A stretch of DNA of 62,954 nucleotides from an uncultured Eggerthellaceae bacterium (lineage in GTDB: Bacteria; Actinomycetota; Coriobacteriia; Coriobacteriales; Eggerthellaceae), in contig CAJURZ010000015.1 of NCBI GenBank assembly GCA_910588905.1, positions 1-62,954 on the forward strand, written 5' to 3'. Shown here piece by piece: positions 1 through 8,679 of the stretch. The notes beneath the pieces were generated by a model that worked only from the letters and a program-made list of their open reading frames with translations, was not told where the DNA came from and ran no database searches. A program made the position numbers and the translations under genes. Position 1 is the first letter of the stretch. Each line of letters opens with the position of its first letter.

Positions 1-691
1 GCTCCTTCATGCGGCTCTTCGTGACCTCCATCTGGATGGGATAGCGCACGTAGTTGCTGTACTTCTTGATGAGGTTGGTGAGCCCTTGCTGAGTGGCATA
101 GGTGCCGAAGGATTCGTCTTCGGTATCAGCCTTCAGGGTGACGATGACGTCCGTGCCATGCTCAGAGCGCTCAGCTTGGGTGATGGTGTAGCCATCTATG
201 CCGTCGGATTCCCAGGCCCAGGCCTCATCAGACCCATAGGCACGGGAGACCACGCGCACGGTGCTGCCCACCATGAAAGCGGAGTAGAAGCCCACGCCGA
301 ACTGACCGATGATATCCACATCAGCCGAGGCGATGTCCTCCGCTGTCTCATCTGCCAAGCCTGCGTCATCTGCACCACTGCGCTGTGCCTTGAATTCGAA
401 GCTGTCAGAATGGGCTATGGTGCCCAGATTCTTATCCAGCTCATCCTTATCCATACCGATGCCGTTGTCAGACACCGTGACCGTGCGAGCCTCTTCGTCA
501 TAGGCCACGGTGATGGCCAGATCAGCCCGATTGATCTTCACCGAATCGTCCACCAGACTACGGAAGTAGAGCTTGTCCACCGCGTCTGATGCGTTGGAGA
601 TCAGCTCGCGCAGGAATATCTCGCGATTGGTGTAGATGGAATTGATCATGAGGTCCAAGAGCTTCTTGGACTCCGTCTTGAACTTGCGCAT
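1..691 (-). CDS. htpG: HtpG (Hsp90 family chaperone), N-terminal part, cut by window edge
   Basis: ATP-dependent cytosolic chaperone of the GHKL ATPase superfamily. Only the N-terminal 230 residues lie in the window; the frame is open through base 1. The start MRKFKTESKKLLDLM is followed by the conserved NREIFLRELISNASDA helix, the nucleotide-binding DNGIGM motif and the GQFGVGFYSAFMV glycine-rich lid motif, all diagnostic of HtpG. The ATG at 691 has the strong upstream ribosome binding site AGGGAGG. The next gene upstream on the same strand (SurA-like) ends 88 bases away, so a separate promoter is possible. The family is about 620-650 residues, so roughly two thirds of the gene lies outside the window. 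Confidence 0.95.
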   Translation of the reverse strand, partial: MRKFKTESKKLLDLMINSIYTNREIFLRELISNASDAVDKLYFRSLVDDSVKINRADLAITVAYDEEARTVTVSDNGIGMDKDELDKNLGTIAHSDSFEFKAQRSGADDAGLADETAEDIASADVDIIGQFGVGFYSAFMVGSTVRVVSRAYGSDEAWAWESDGIDGYTITQAERSEHGTDVIVTLKADTEDESFGTYATQQGLTNLIKKYSNYVRYPIQMEVTKSRMKE

Positions 692-778
692 GGATCACGC
701 CTCCCTTTGGTTCAGGTATTCTCTTTTCGCGTCAGCAAAGCGATGCTGCGCGTGCATCCATCTCTAGGATTGTGAGGC

Positions 779-1771
779 CTATTCGCCCTTCTGGGCGTTC
801 TCGGTCAATTTCGCCATCAACCCGTCAAGAATGCCCTGATCCTCAGGGATGAACAGGCCGTTCTTGTTCAGTATCTGACGGATGGCCATCTCCTGGAAGT
901 AGGTGTCCGCATTGGACTGATAGGACACATCCCCATCCAGCTTCTGATAGAGGACATCATGGGCCTTGACGAAATCATCCACGGCGAACCCGAGGGCGCC
1001 CCGATTGCTGTAACCCGCGACATCCTTGGTGACCTGCTCCACCACGGCCGGATCAGCCTGATCCAGAGAGGTGATGTCCTTGTATTCTTCAGCCCCGCGC
1101 TTGACGTACTCCAGCACGGCATCCTTGAATTCAGGGGTGTCGAGGACAGCCTCATTGATCCGAGCTCCGATGACGTCGGTCATGACGCTTAGGGTGAGGG
1201 CCTCCTTGTCATCCACCGTGTAACCTTCAGCGGCCAAGTTCGCTTCGAGGAGCTCGAATTGCTCAGGATCGGACTTTATGTCTTCGAGGAAGGCATCGTA
1301 GTCCGCATCCGTGATGACGATGTCCCGCTCCTCAGCGATCTGGGTGAGCATCTCGAGGTTGATGTAGTACAGGAGCACCTGGTTGCGGATGTTCTCCGTG
1401 CTGCGCCCATTGCTGATCATCCACTCATCCCAGGCCTCTTGGTCTTCAAGCTGGAGCCTTTCCCGGATGCCGATGATGTAGTCGGTCACTTGGGATTCGG
1501 GGATATCGACCCCGTTGACCCGCGCAGCGACCCCCTCAGGCAACCGAGCGGCCGTGGGGTAGGCAGCGTCTCCGGTCCCTTGCGTGTACTTGCCCTTGAT
1601 CTCTTCGGGAGCGTGCTCTGCCTCTACCATGCCCATGACCACCTGCACGCCCGTGCAGGCGAAGGCCACCAAGAGGATGAAGATCATCACAGCCAAAGAT
1701 GTGCCAGGGATCTTCCCGTGCTCAGCCAGAGCATTCTCCCAGGAATTCGCAATCTTCTTGTTATCCGCCAT
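779..1771 (-). CDS. SurA N-terminal-like membrane-anchored protein
   Basis: Predicted 330-residue extracytoplasmic protein with a short cytoplasmic N-terminus, one membrane segment at about residues 25-47, and a helical exported domain. The region from about residue 85 (RVNGVDIPESQVTDYI) resembles the SurA/PrsA N-terminal chaperone fold (SurA_N_3 type). No parvulin PPIase domain is recognisable after it, so a folding-helper role is inferred and enzyme activity is not claimed. A GGAAGG ribosome binding site precedes ATG 1771. It lies directly upstream of htpG on the same strand, which fits a protein-quality-control theme but may be coincidence. Confidence 0.7.
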   Translation of the reverse strand: MADNKKIANSWENALAEHGKIPGTSLAVMIFILLVAFACTGVQVVMGMVEAEHAPEEIKGKYTQGTGDAAYPTAARLPEGVAARVNGVDIPESQVTDYIIGIRERLQLEDQEAWDEWMISNGRSTENIRNQVLLYYINLEMLTQIAEERDIVITDADYDAFLEDIKSDPEQFELLEANLAAEGYTVDDKEALTLSVMTDVIGARINEAVLDTPEFKDAVLEYVKRGAEEYKDITSLDQADPAVVEQVTKDVAGYSNRGALGFAVDDFVKAHDVLYQKLDGDVSYQSNADTYFQEMAIRQILNKNGLFIPEDQGILDGLMAKLTENAQKGE

Positions 1772-1882
1772 CTGCGATCCTTCCGCTCAACAGACCTCAT
1801 GGCCCGCCACTGCGATCCTTTGTTCGCCCTTACGATAATGCATGAAGTCCCCGCTTGCACGGGACATTCGGAGCAAGGGCAC

Positions 1883-1888
1883 ATTATA
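1883..1888 (-). promoter_or_regulatory. Candidate -10 box for the SurA-like gene
   Basis: A perfect TATAAT reads on the minus strand in the gap between the divergent SurA-like and MFS genes. No convincing -35 box is seen at 16-18 bases, and the resulting leader would be about 100 bases, so this is a weak call. Confidence 0.3.
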
Positions 1889-2040
1889 GCCCTACAAACC
1901 TGAAACTCTCCATAGAACGTACACTTGTTTGCCTATATCTCCGCCGTTTCAGAATGAGAGGAGCGCAGCAGCGGTTCTTGGCCTATCATCACCTTCCAGA
2001 GAGGCTTCGAAGGGCTCAGGACGGAAGGGAGCGTGAAGTC

Positions 2041-3366
2041 GTGTCAGCCGTGGATCCTGGAGTGTACCGGGCGGTGCTGCGCGTGCGCGCAGCCTATCCC
2101 TTCGACATAGCAGGTCTGCTCATGCGCTTCTATGCCTACATGATGAGCATCGGTACGGTGACCATGCTCTCCCTGTCCGGCTATTCGTTCTTGACCTCGG
2201 GCATCGTCGCCTCGGTCATCGCCTTGGCCATCTTCCTGCTCTCGCCCCGCGTCTCCAAGCTGGTGGATGAGCGGGGGCAGTCGAAGGTGATCCCCCTGGC
2301 TGCCGGGGTGGTGCTCCTAGGCCTCATCCTGATGCTGGGAAACGTGGTGCTCCAAGGGCCCGATTGGCTGTTCTTCCCGGCAGCATTGCTCATGGGCTGC
2401 ATCCCGAACGCCCAAGCCATCGTGCGTGCCCGCTGGACCTACCTCATCCGCACGGGCCGCATCCCCGGGGAGGTGCCCTCCATCCGCACCGTGTTCTCCT
2501 ACGAGGGCATCCTGGATGACATCGGCTTCATGCTGAGCCCGCCCATCTCCATCGCTCTGGCTTCCAGCATCGCCCCCATCGCAGGTCTTGTCATCGGAGG
2601 TGTGGTCTTCATCCTCGGCGTCATCCTGATGACCTTGGCGAAGAGCACTGAGCCCGCAGTGGGCTGGAGCGCCTCCGAAGAAGAGGCATCGTCCAAGGTG
2701 ACGCTCGGCGAAGACGCCGCGGAGGCGGGGGTGGCCGCACGACCGAAGAGCATCATCCGCACCTCTACGGTGGTACGGATCCTCTTCGTGTTGATGTTCC
2801 TCACCGGTGCCATGTACGGCGTCTTCGATACTTCGAGCGTAGCCTTCGCAGAGATGCTCGAGGACCCCAACATCGCAGGTACGGGCCTGGTCATCGGCGG
2901 CGTGATATCAGCTCTCATGGGATTCTTCTTCGGGATGATCCGCTTGAACCTGCCGCTCTACAAGCAGTTGACGGTCTGCGCAGTGCTGCTGGGCGTGGCC
3001 TATGGCTCCCAGATCCTGATCGAAGCCGAGATGACCTTCTATCTGGTCTCCGCCTTCGCCGCCCTCACCTATGCGCCCTTCCTCATCGTCATCAATAGCG
3101 CGGTGGAGCGAGCGGTACCCGGGCGAAGGCTCACCGAAGCCATCACCTGGGTGAATTCGGGCATGACCTGCGGCGTTGCCCTAGGCCCTACCGTAGCGGG
3201 GATCATCGTTGACGTCTTCGGTCCCCCTGTGGGCTTCGATGCGGGCGGCATCGTAGCGCTCCTGATCCCTCTGATCACGCTGTTCTCCTTCCGCATCATC
3301 CGGCGCACGGTCCGTGACGATGCCTACGAAGTGGCCCTCACCTCCCAGAAGGCTGATACCCCCTAA
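2041..3366 (+). CDS. Major facilitator superfamily (MFS) transporter
   Basis: Integral membrane transporter of 441 residues with about 12 hydrophobic segments in two halves, split by a charged loop around residues 205-240. Substrate unknown. The open frame extends upstream to 1855, but that part is arginine-rich, non-hydrophobic and lacks a ribosome binding site. GTG 2041 has GGAAGGGA about 10 bases upstream and is preferred; ATG 1954 is a less likely alternative. The gene is divergent from the SurA-like gene and is followed by its own intergenic region. It resembles MFS proteins with no assigned function; export of a small molecule is an inference from the family only. Confidence 0.8.
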   Translation: MSAVDPGVYRAVLRVRAAYPFDIAGLLMRFYAYMMSIGTVTMLSLSGYSFLTSGIVASVIALAIFLLSPRVSKLVDERGQSKVIPLAAGVVLLGLILMLGNVVLQGPDWLFFPAALLMGCIPNAQAIVRARWTYLIRTGRIPGEVPSIRTVFSYEGILDDIGFMLSPPISIALASSIAPIAGLVIGGVVFILGVILMTLAKSTEPAVGWSASEEEASSKVTLGEDAAEAGVAARPKSIIRTSTVVRILFVLMFLTGAMYGVFDTSSVAFAEMLEDPNIAGTGLVIGGVISALMGFFFGMIRLNLPLYKQLTVCAVLLGVAYGSQILIEAEMTFYLVSAFAALTYAPFLIVINSAVERAVPGRRLTEAITWVNSGMTCGVALGPTVAGIIVDVFGPPVGFDAGGIVALLIPLITLFSFRIIRRTVRDDAYEVALTSQKADTP

Positions 3367-3417
3367 GCCGTCATCGATCCCCGGCGAACCGCCATCCGGC
3401 TTTCTCATATATTCTGC

Positions 3418-3446
3418 TTGCCTTTTATTAGATGATGTCCTATATT
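3418..3446 (+). promoter_or_regulatory. Sigma-A-type promoter upstream of the DUF5685 operon
   Basis: TTGCCT (3418-3423), a 17-base spacer and TATATT (3441-3446) form a near-consensus housekeeping promoter. Predicted transcription start is near 3453, so the transcript would meet a hairpin (3476-3511) after about 25 bases, before reaching the DUF5685 start at 3580. Confidence 0.6.
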
Positions 3447-3475
3447 GAACATGGTCTGAAACATGAGAAGCAAGG

Positions 3476-3515
3476 AAGCCCGGTTGCTGAGTCCCCCAAT
3501 GCACCGGGCTTTCTT
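3476..3515 (+). terminator. Intrinsic-terminator-like hairpin in the leader of the DUF5685 operon
   Basis: Arms AAGCCCGG (3476-3483) and CCGGGCTT (3504-3511) pair perfectly, extended by TGC/GCA with a bulged T, and are followed by TTCTT. It could end transcripts of the MFS gene (stop at 3366), but it also lies just downstream of the promoter at 3418, so it may act as an attenuator. Confidence 0.6.
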
Positions 3516-3579
3516 GCGTACAATGGTCAAGCGCCCCAAAGACGAGGGCGCACCACTCATCCATGAAGGAGCCCCTCTC

Positions 3580-4389
3580 ATGTTCGGGATAGCCGTTGCC
3601 CAGCTGGATCAGGTGAGCGCAGCTGAGAAAGAGCGCTACCAGGCACTCTATTGCGGGCTCTGTCGCACCTTGAAGGAACGCTACGGCCAGGTGAGCCGGG
3701 CCGTCTTGAGCTATGACCTCACCTTCTACCTGATGTTGGCGAATTCCCTGTTCGAGCCGCCCGAGGTGAGCGGCAGCGCACCCTGCATCACCCATCCCGC
3801 CAAGCAGATGCCCTACATCCTCTGCCACGCCACTCCCTATGCGGCTGACCTCTCCGTGGCCCTGGCATATCACAAATGCCTGGATGACATCCAGGATGAG
3901 AGCTCGCTCGCAGCCCGTGCCGCCCGCGTAGCCCTGCAAAGCTCCTACGAGAGGGCGCAAGAGCACATCCCTCGGGAATGCCAGTCCTTGGAAGAGGCCA
4001 TGGCGCGCATCCGTCAGATAGAAGCGGATCCCACCTCCGGTCCCGATGACGGCGCGAATGTGTTCGGCTCCCTCTTAGGCATGCTCTTCGCCCATGATGC
4101 GGGGTTCTGGACACCGGCCCTGAACCGGGCGGGGAATGCGCTCGGCCGCCTCATCTACCTCATGGATGCCGCCGTCGACCTCCCCGAGGATGAGAAGCGC
4201 GGGGCCTACAATCCCTTCGCTCCCTTCAGCTTCACCCCTGATGAGCTGCGCTGCCTGTTGATGGCGGTGGCCGCCGATGCCGCAGAGGCCTTCGACGCGC
4301 TGCCGCTGGAACGCGATGCGCACCTGTTGGAGAGCGTGCTCTATGGAGGCATCTGGCAGAGCTTCAATAAGGTATACTCTGACGCTTGA
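3580..4389 (+). CDS. DUF5685 family protein
   Basis: Cytosolic 269-residue protein of unknown function. The N-terminus MFGIAVAQLDQVSAAEK and the following YCGLCRTL motif with a CxxC pair match the DUF5685 family as I recall it; further conserved-looking cysteines sit in PCITHP, LCHAT and YHKCLD. It is mostly helical with no membrane segment. ATG 3580 is chosen over the longer frame from 3463 because AAGGAG lies 9-10 bases upstream and the shorter product matches the family N-terminus. The J-domain gene starts 27 bases downstream, a pairing that suggests a shared chaperone-type or metal-handling task (inference). Confidence 0.85.
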   Translation: MFGIAVAQLDQVSAAEKERYQALYCGLCRTLKERYGQVSRAVLSYDLTFYLMLANSLFEPPEVSGSAPCITHPAKQMPYILCHATPYAADLSVALAYHKCLDDIQDESSLAARAARVALQSSYERAQEHIPRECQSLEEAMARIRQIEADPTSGPDDGANVFGSLLGMLFAHDAGFWTPALNRAGNALGRLIYLMDAAVDLPEDEKRGAYNPFAPFSFTPDELRCLLMAVAADAAEAFDALPLERDAHLLESVLYGGIWQSFNKVYSDA

Positions 4390-4416
4390 GCCGCTCATCG
4401 CCTTGGCTGAGAAGAC

Positions 4417-5187
4417 ATGATAGAAGATCCCTACGACATACTCGGAATCCCCCACGATGCCTCAGCGGAAGAGGTCAAGCGCGCTTACCGGAAGAAGGCC
4501 CGGGAGAATCATCCTGACCTGAATCCTGATGATCCGGATGCTGAAGAGCGGATGAACCAGGTCAACGAGGCCTACGACCGCATCACGAACCCGCAGAAGT
4601 ACGCCGCCTCCGATGCCCGTCGTCGCGGTTGGGGTGCTCCCTACGCGCCAGGCCAGGCAGGCTACGGCCAACCCGGCGGAGGGAGTGGGTATGCTCCAGG
4701 AGGCGCTGGACCCTACGTGTGGACCACCATCGATTTCGACGACCTCTTCGGGGGCGCCTGGGCCACACCTCCTGGTACCATCCACCCTGAGGCCGCTGCA
4801 ACGGATTCAGAGGCCATCCGTCAGGCCATCCGCTGCATCAATGCCGGAAGCTATCAGGCCGCTCTGGCAACCTTGCAGCAGGTCCCCACAGACCAGCGCA
4901 CTGCCCGGTGGCAATATCTGTTCTCATTGGCGAACAGGGGCGCAGGGAACCAGGCCGCCGCCTATGAAGCGGTCCGACGCGCACGGCAGATGGACCCAGA
5001 GAATGCAGACTATGCCCATCTGGAGAGCCTCTTCGCCCAGCGCGGGCGCACCTACACCCAGCAAAGCCAACGGAGGGGATTCTCTCCGTTCACCGTTGAT
5101 CCGAACTGGATCTGCTGCTGTGTATGCTTCGGCCCGGCCTGCTGCTCGTCCCTCTCCCGGCTCTTCCTCTTCGGCCTACCCTGCTGA
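4417..5187 (+). CDS. J-domain (DnaJ-like) protein with cysteine-rich hydrophobic tail
   Basis: Co-chaperone-type protein of 256 residues. Residues 4-65 form a canonical J domain with the HPD signature at 32-34, which would stimulate a DnaK partner. A glycine/proline/tyrosine-rich linker follows at about 70-105. Residues 130-215 look like one or two TPR-type helical repeats (AALATLQQVP, AAYEAVRRARQMDPENADY). The last 25 residues are hydrophobic with at least seven cysteines (ICCCVCFGPACC), which could be a membrane anchor, an acylation site or a metal site. DnaJ zinc-finger and client-binding domains are absent, so this is a specialised class C J protein. It is encoded 27 bases after DUF5685. 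Confidence 0.88.
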   Translation: MIEDPYDILGIPHDASAEEVKRAYRKKARENHPDLNPDDPDAEERMNQVNEAYDRITNPQKYAASDARRRGWGAPYAPGQAGYGQPGGGSGYAPGGAGPYVWTTIDFDDLFGGAWATPPGTIHPEAAATDSEAIRQAIRCINAGSYQAALATLQQVPTDQRTARWQYLFSLANRGAGNQAAAYEAVRRARQMDPENADYAHLESLFAQRGRTYTQQSQRRGFSPFTVDPNWICCCVCFGPACCSSLSRLFLFGLPC

Positions 5188-5190
5188 GCT

Positions 5191-6114
5191 TCAGGCACAC
5201 CCCGCCTCAGCGATGTTATAGGGCGTGGTCTGGTAGACGTAGTAATTAAGCCAATTGGTGTAGAGGAGCTGGGCATGGGCACGCCAGGCATCTATGGGTG
5301 TCTGATCCGGATCATCGCCAGGAAAGTAATTGACCGGCACCGCCGGGTTCAGTCCCCGCCCTTGGTCACGCTCGTATTCGCACGCCAGCGTTCCCCGATC
5401 GTATTCAGGATGGCCGAACACGAAGAAATGGCGGCTGTCGGTGCTCTTCGCGATATAGACGCCGGCCTCCTTCGAGGTGGCTACCAGCTCAAGAGCCGGA
5501 TGGGCCTCGATATCCTCAGCCAGAACGCTGGTGTAGCGGGAGTGAGGCGCCCAGAACCGGTCATCGAAGCCTCGAACCAGTGGCGAGAAGCGCTTCACCA
5601 CAGAATGCTCATAGACCCCAGAGAGCTTCTGGGGCAGCTCATGCTTGCAGATGCCGTAATGATGGTAGATGCCAGCCTGGGCGCCCCAGCAGATATGCAA
5701 CGTGGAATGGACGTTGCGTCGGGACCATTCCATGATCTCCTGTAGCTCATCCCAATAGTCCACGGATTCGAAATCCAGCAGCTCTACGGGAGCCCCCGTG
5801 ATGATCATCCCATCGAAATGTTCTTCGCGCACCTCATCGAACGTGCGATAGAACGCCTCCAGATGCTCAGCCGCCACGTTCTTCGCCTCATGGCTGGCGG
5901 TCTGGAGCAGCTCCACCTCCACTTGGAGCGGGGTGTTGGACAGCTTCCGAAGGATCTGGGTCTCCGTGGCTATCTTGGTGGGCATGAGGTTCAGCAGCAG
6001 CACGCGCAAGGGACGGATGTCCTGATGCATGGCGCGGTGCTCGGTCATGACGAAGATGTTCTCAGCCTCAAGGGCGGCGGTGGCGGGCAGTGAATCTGGT
6101 ATGCGAATGGGCAT
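5191..6114 (-). CDS. metA: Homoserine O-acyltransferase MetA (predicted acetyl-CoA-dependent)
   Basis: Catalyses acylation of L-homoserine, the first committed step of methionine synthesis, in the cytoplasm. The 307-residue product has the catalytic Cys142 in HICWGAQAG and the conserved histidine in FGHPEYDRG. Residue 111 in TGAPVELLDF is glutamate; in the MetA family Glu at this position goes with acetyl-CoA use and Gly (E. coli) with succinyl-CoA. Start 6114 (MPIRIPDSLPA) has GAGGAG 8 bases upstream; the 37 extra codons available upstream do not match the family. Divergent from metY, whose enzyme uses O-acetylhomoserine, which agrees with the specificity prediction. Confidence 0.93.
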   Translation of the reverse strand: MPIRIPDSLPATAALEAENIFVMTEHRAMHQDIRPLRVLLLNLMPTKIATETQILRKLSNTPLQVEVELLQTASHEAKNVAAEHLEAFYRTFDEVREEHFDGMIITGAPVELLDFESVDYWDELQEIMEWSRRNVHSTLHICWGAQAGIYHHYGICKHELPQKLSGVYEHSVVKRFSPLVRGFDDRFWAPHSRYTSVLAEDIEAHPALELVATSKEAGVYIAKSTDSRHFFVFGHPEYDRGTLACEYERDQGRGLNPAVPVNYFPGDDPDQTPIDAWRAHAQLLYTNWLNYYVYQTTPYNIAEAGCA

Positions 6115-6265
6115 CTTAGGACTCCTCAAGCTTGAAAGTCCGCCGATTATATCAGGGCACTCCCCGAAGGAGGACAGCTGAGACGCTATCATCTCCTCTG
6201 CGCCCGGGCACGCCCCTCCGCGCATCTAACCCGAAAGATCAAGATCCTCAGGAGGTCAGAGAGCC

Positions 6266-7537
6266 ATGACATCCCTTGACACCGTTTGCGTTCAAGGCGG
6301 ATGGCATCCTGGAAGCGGAGAGCCGCGCCAGGTGCCCATCTACCAGAACACTACCTGGAAATATGACACCTCCGAGCACATGGGGCGCCTGTTCGACCTG
6401 GAGGAATCCGGCTACTTCTACACCCGGCTCCAGAACCCCACCAACGATGCGGTGGCTGCGAAGATCGCTGAGCTAGAGGGAGGCACCGCGGCCATGCTCA
6501 CCTCAAGCGGGCAGGCGGCCAATTTCTTCGCCGTGTTCAACCTGGCCAGCGCCGGGGATCACGTGGTATCCACCTCGGCCATATACGGGGGCACCTACAA
6601 CCTGCTTGCCCATACCCTCAAGCGCATGGGGATCCAATGCACCTTCGTGCAGCCGGACTGCTCCCCGGCTGAGCTGGAAGCGGCTTTCCAACCGAACACC
6701 AAGTGCGTCTTCGGAGAGACAGTGGCGAATCCAGCTCTTACCGTGTTGGATATCGAACGCTTCGCTCAGGCTGCCCACGCCCACGGGGTTCCCCTGATCG
6801 TGGATAACACCTTCCCCACCCCCGTGCTCTGCCGCCCCCTGGAGTGGGGAGCGGATATCGTCACCCATTCCACTACCAAGTACATGGACGGCCACGGCGC
6901 GTCCGTGGGCGGCGCCATCGTGGACGGCGGCACGTTCGACTGGTGCGCCTACCCTGAGCGCTTCCCTGGGCTGTGCGAGCCGGATGAGAGCTATCACGGT
7001 GTCGTCTACGCTGAGCGCTTCGGGCTGGAGGGGGCCTTCATCACCAAGGCCACAGCCCAGCTCATGAGGGACTTGGGTTCCATCCAATCCCCCCAGAACG
7101 CCTTCCTCATCAATCTGGGGCTGGAGAGCCTCCATCTGCGCATGGCTCGCCATGCCGAGAACGGCCTTCGTGTAGCCCAGGCCCTGGCTGACCACCCCAA
7201 AGTGAGCTGGGTGCTCCATCCCTCCCTGGCAGAGGACCCCTCCTATGAGCTTGCCCAGAAGTATCTGCCCCAGGGAAGCTGCGGAGTGGTGGCCTTCGGC
7301 GTTGCCGAGGGTCGCGCAGGAGCCGAAGCCATGATGCGGAAGCTGAAGCTGGCCCAGATAGCCACCCATGTGGCCGATGCGCGCACCTGCGTGCTGCACC
7401 CCGCCAACGCCACCCACAGGCAGATGACCGACGACGAGCTGCGCGCGGCGGGCATCGGCCCCGATCTGGTGCGGCTCTCCTGCGGCATCGAAGATGCCGA
7501 GGACATCATCGCGGATCTGTATCAGGCATTGGAGTGA
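6266..7537 (+). CDS. metY: O-acetylhomoserine aminocarboxypropyltransferase (O-acetylhomoserine sulfhydrylase)
   Basis: PLP enzyme of the Cys/Met metabolism gamma family, 423 residues, converting O-acetylhomoserine plus sulfide to homocysteine. The PLP lysine lies in THSTTKYMDGHG, preceded by the ADIVTHS strand; YTRLQNPTND and the LINLGLESLHLR segment are typical of MetY rather than MetB/MetC, and the length fits. ATG 6266 has an ideal AGGAGGT. It is divergent from metA with a 151-base shared control region in which no SAM or other riboswitch could be recognised. The neighbourhood forms a minimal direct-sulfhydrylation methionine branch. Confidence 0.94.
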   Translation: MTSLDTVCVQGGWHPGSGEPRQVPIYQNTTWKYDTSEHMGRLFDLEESGYFYTRLQNPTNDAVAAKIAELEGGTAAMLTSSGQAANFFAVFNLASAGDHVVSTSAIYGGTYNLLAHTLKRMGIQCTFVQPDCSPAELEAAFQPNTKCVFGETVANPALTVLDIERFAQAAHAHGVPLIVDNTFPTPVLCRPLEWGADIVTHSTTKYMDGHGASVGGAIVDGGTFDWCAYPERFPGLCEPDESYHGVVYAERFGLEGAFITKATAQLMRDLGSIQSPQNAFLINLGLESLHLRMARHAENGLRVAQALADHPKVSWVLHPSLAEDPSYELAQKYLPQGSCGVVAFGVAEGRAGAEAMMRKLKLAQIATHVADARTCVLHPANATHRQMTDDELRAAGIGPDLVRLSCGIEDAEDIIADLYQALE

Positions 7538-7560
7538 CCCACAGCCTCCCAACGGGCAAG

Positions 7561-8673
7561 CTACAGGACGATCAGCGCATGGGTCGAGGCGGTGAATCGC
7601 TGGAAGCCCTCAGGACCTATCACGCCCAGATCCTCTAGGCGCATGCCGAACTGACCGGGAAGGTAGATCCCCGGCTCTACGGTGACCACGTTCCCCACCT
7701 CAAGGGGGTTCTCGTTGCGCGGGGAGAGCACCGGTTCCTCATGGATCTGCAGGCCCACGCCATGGCCCAGCCCGTGACCCATCCGTCCTCCGAAGCCTCC
7801 CTCTTCGAGCACCGCAAGCGCCAGCTCATGGGCAGCCTTCCCCGTCATGCCTGGGCGCAACGCAGCCTCCACCGTCTCATTGGCTGCCCGCAGCGTCTCC
7901 CAAGCCGCCTGCATCTGCTCCGTAGGCTCACCCATGAAGACCGTACGGGTCATATCCGAACAATAACCGCTCACGCGGGCTCCGAAATCCATGACCACAG
8001 CATCGCCCGGCTCCAAGCAACGACTGCTCACCACGGCGTGCGGAGAAGCGCCATTCGGACCACTGGCCACGATGGTGGGGAAGGCCAGGGCCTCGGCCCC
8101 ATGGGAGAGCATCCAGAGATCCAATTCCAGCTGCACCTCCCGCTCGGTCATGCCCGTCTCCATGAAGGAGACGATGTGGGCGAAAGCAGCATCGGTCACA
8201 GCCTGGGCCGCCTCCATGCAGCGGATCTCCTCTGCATCCTTCTGGGCCCTGAGCTCTAGCACGAATCCTTTCGTCTCCGCAAAGGAGCCATTCCCCGCGA
8301 ACGCTTCTTCCAAAGCGCGATACTCCGCCAATGAGATGCTGTCCTCAAGGGCCAACAGACCCTCACCGCCCTCAGGGGCAGCTTCTTCCCATCGCGTCGC
8401 GGCCCATTTCGAAAAGCCCATCGCCTCGGCATCCACCTGGATGGGAGTCCCCTCGGCTGCCTGCTCGCAAGCGGTGCTGTAACGAGAATCCGTATGGAGC
8501 CAGAGCTTCTCGCCCCTGGCGGGTATCAGAAGCCCGTGAGCCTGCTCCTCGTCGAAGACGTCCTCGAAACCACATGCCCACTGGATGTTCGCCGTGTCTC
8601 GCACGTACAGAGCCGCAAGTCCCTCCTGCTGAAGGCAGTCCTGGATCCGGTGGACCCTCCGCTGATCGAACAC
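7561..8673 (-). CDS. pepP: Xaa-Pro aminopeptidase / M24 family metallopeptidase
   Basis: Cytosolic proline-specific peptidase of 370 residues with an N-terminal creatinase-like domain (1-130) and a C-terminal pita-bread M24 domain. Metal ligands are visible: Asp in VVMDFGARVSGYCSDMTRT (two aspartates), His in GHGLGHGVGLQIHEEP, Glu in VTVEPGIYL, Glu in RLEDLGV. The start is GTG 8673, with GGAGGGG 8 bases upstream, 6 bases after the aroQ stop. It is probably the last gene of the shikimate block; in related bacteria pepP often sits next to aroQ. PepQ-type specificity cannot be excluded. Confidence 0.92.
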   Translation of the reverse strand: MFDQRRVHRIQDCLQQEGLAALYVRDTANIQWACGFEDVFDEEQAHGLLIPARGEKLWLHTDSRYSTACEQAAEGTPIQVDAEAMGFSKWAATRWEEAAPEGGEGLLALEDSISLAEYRALEEAFAGNGSFAETKGFVLELRAQKDAEEIRCMEAAQAVTDAAFAHIVSFMETGMTEREVQLELDLWMLSHGAEALAFPTIVASGPNGASPHAVVSSRCLEPGDAVVMDFGARVSGYCSDMTRTVFMGEPTEQMQAAWETLRAANETVEAALRPGMTGKAAHELALAVLEEGGFGGRMGHGLGHGVGLQIHEEPVLSPRNENPLEVGNVVTVEPGIYLPGQFGMRLEDLGVIGPEGFQRFTASTHALIVL

Positions 8674-8679
8674 GGGCGC

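Noticed and set aside
3463..3579. N-terminal 39 codons of the long DUF5685 frame
   Set aside because: They lie on the terminator-like hairpin, have no ribosome binding site, and do not match the family N-terminus.
6115..6265. SAM or other riboswitch between metA and metY
   Set aside because: No conserved riboswitch helices or terminator pair could be recognised in the 151-base gap.
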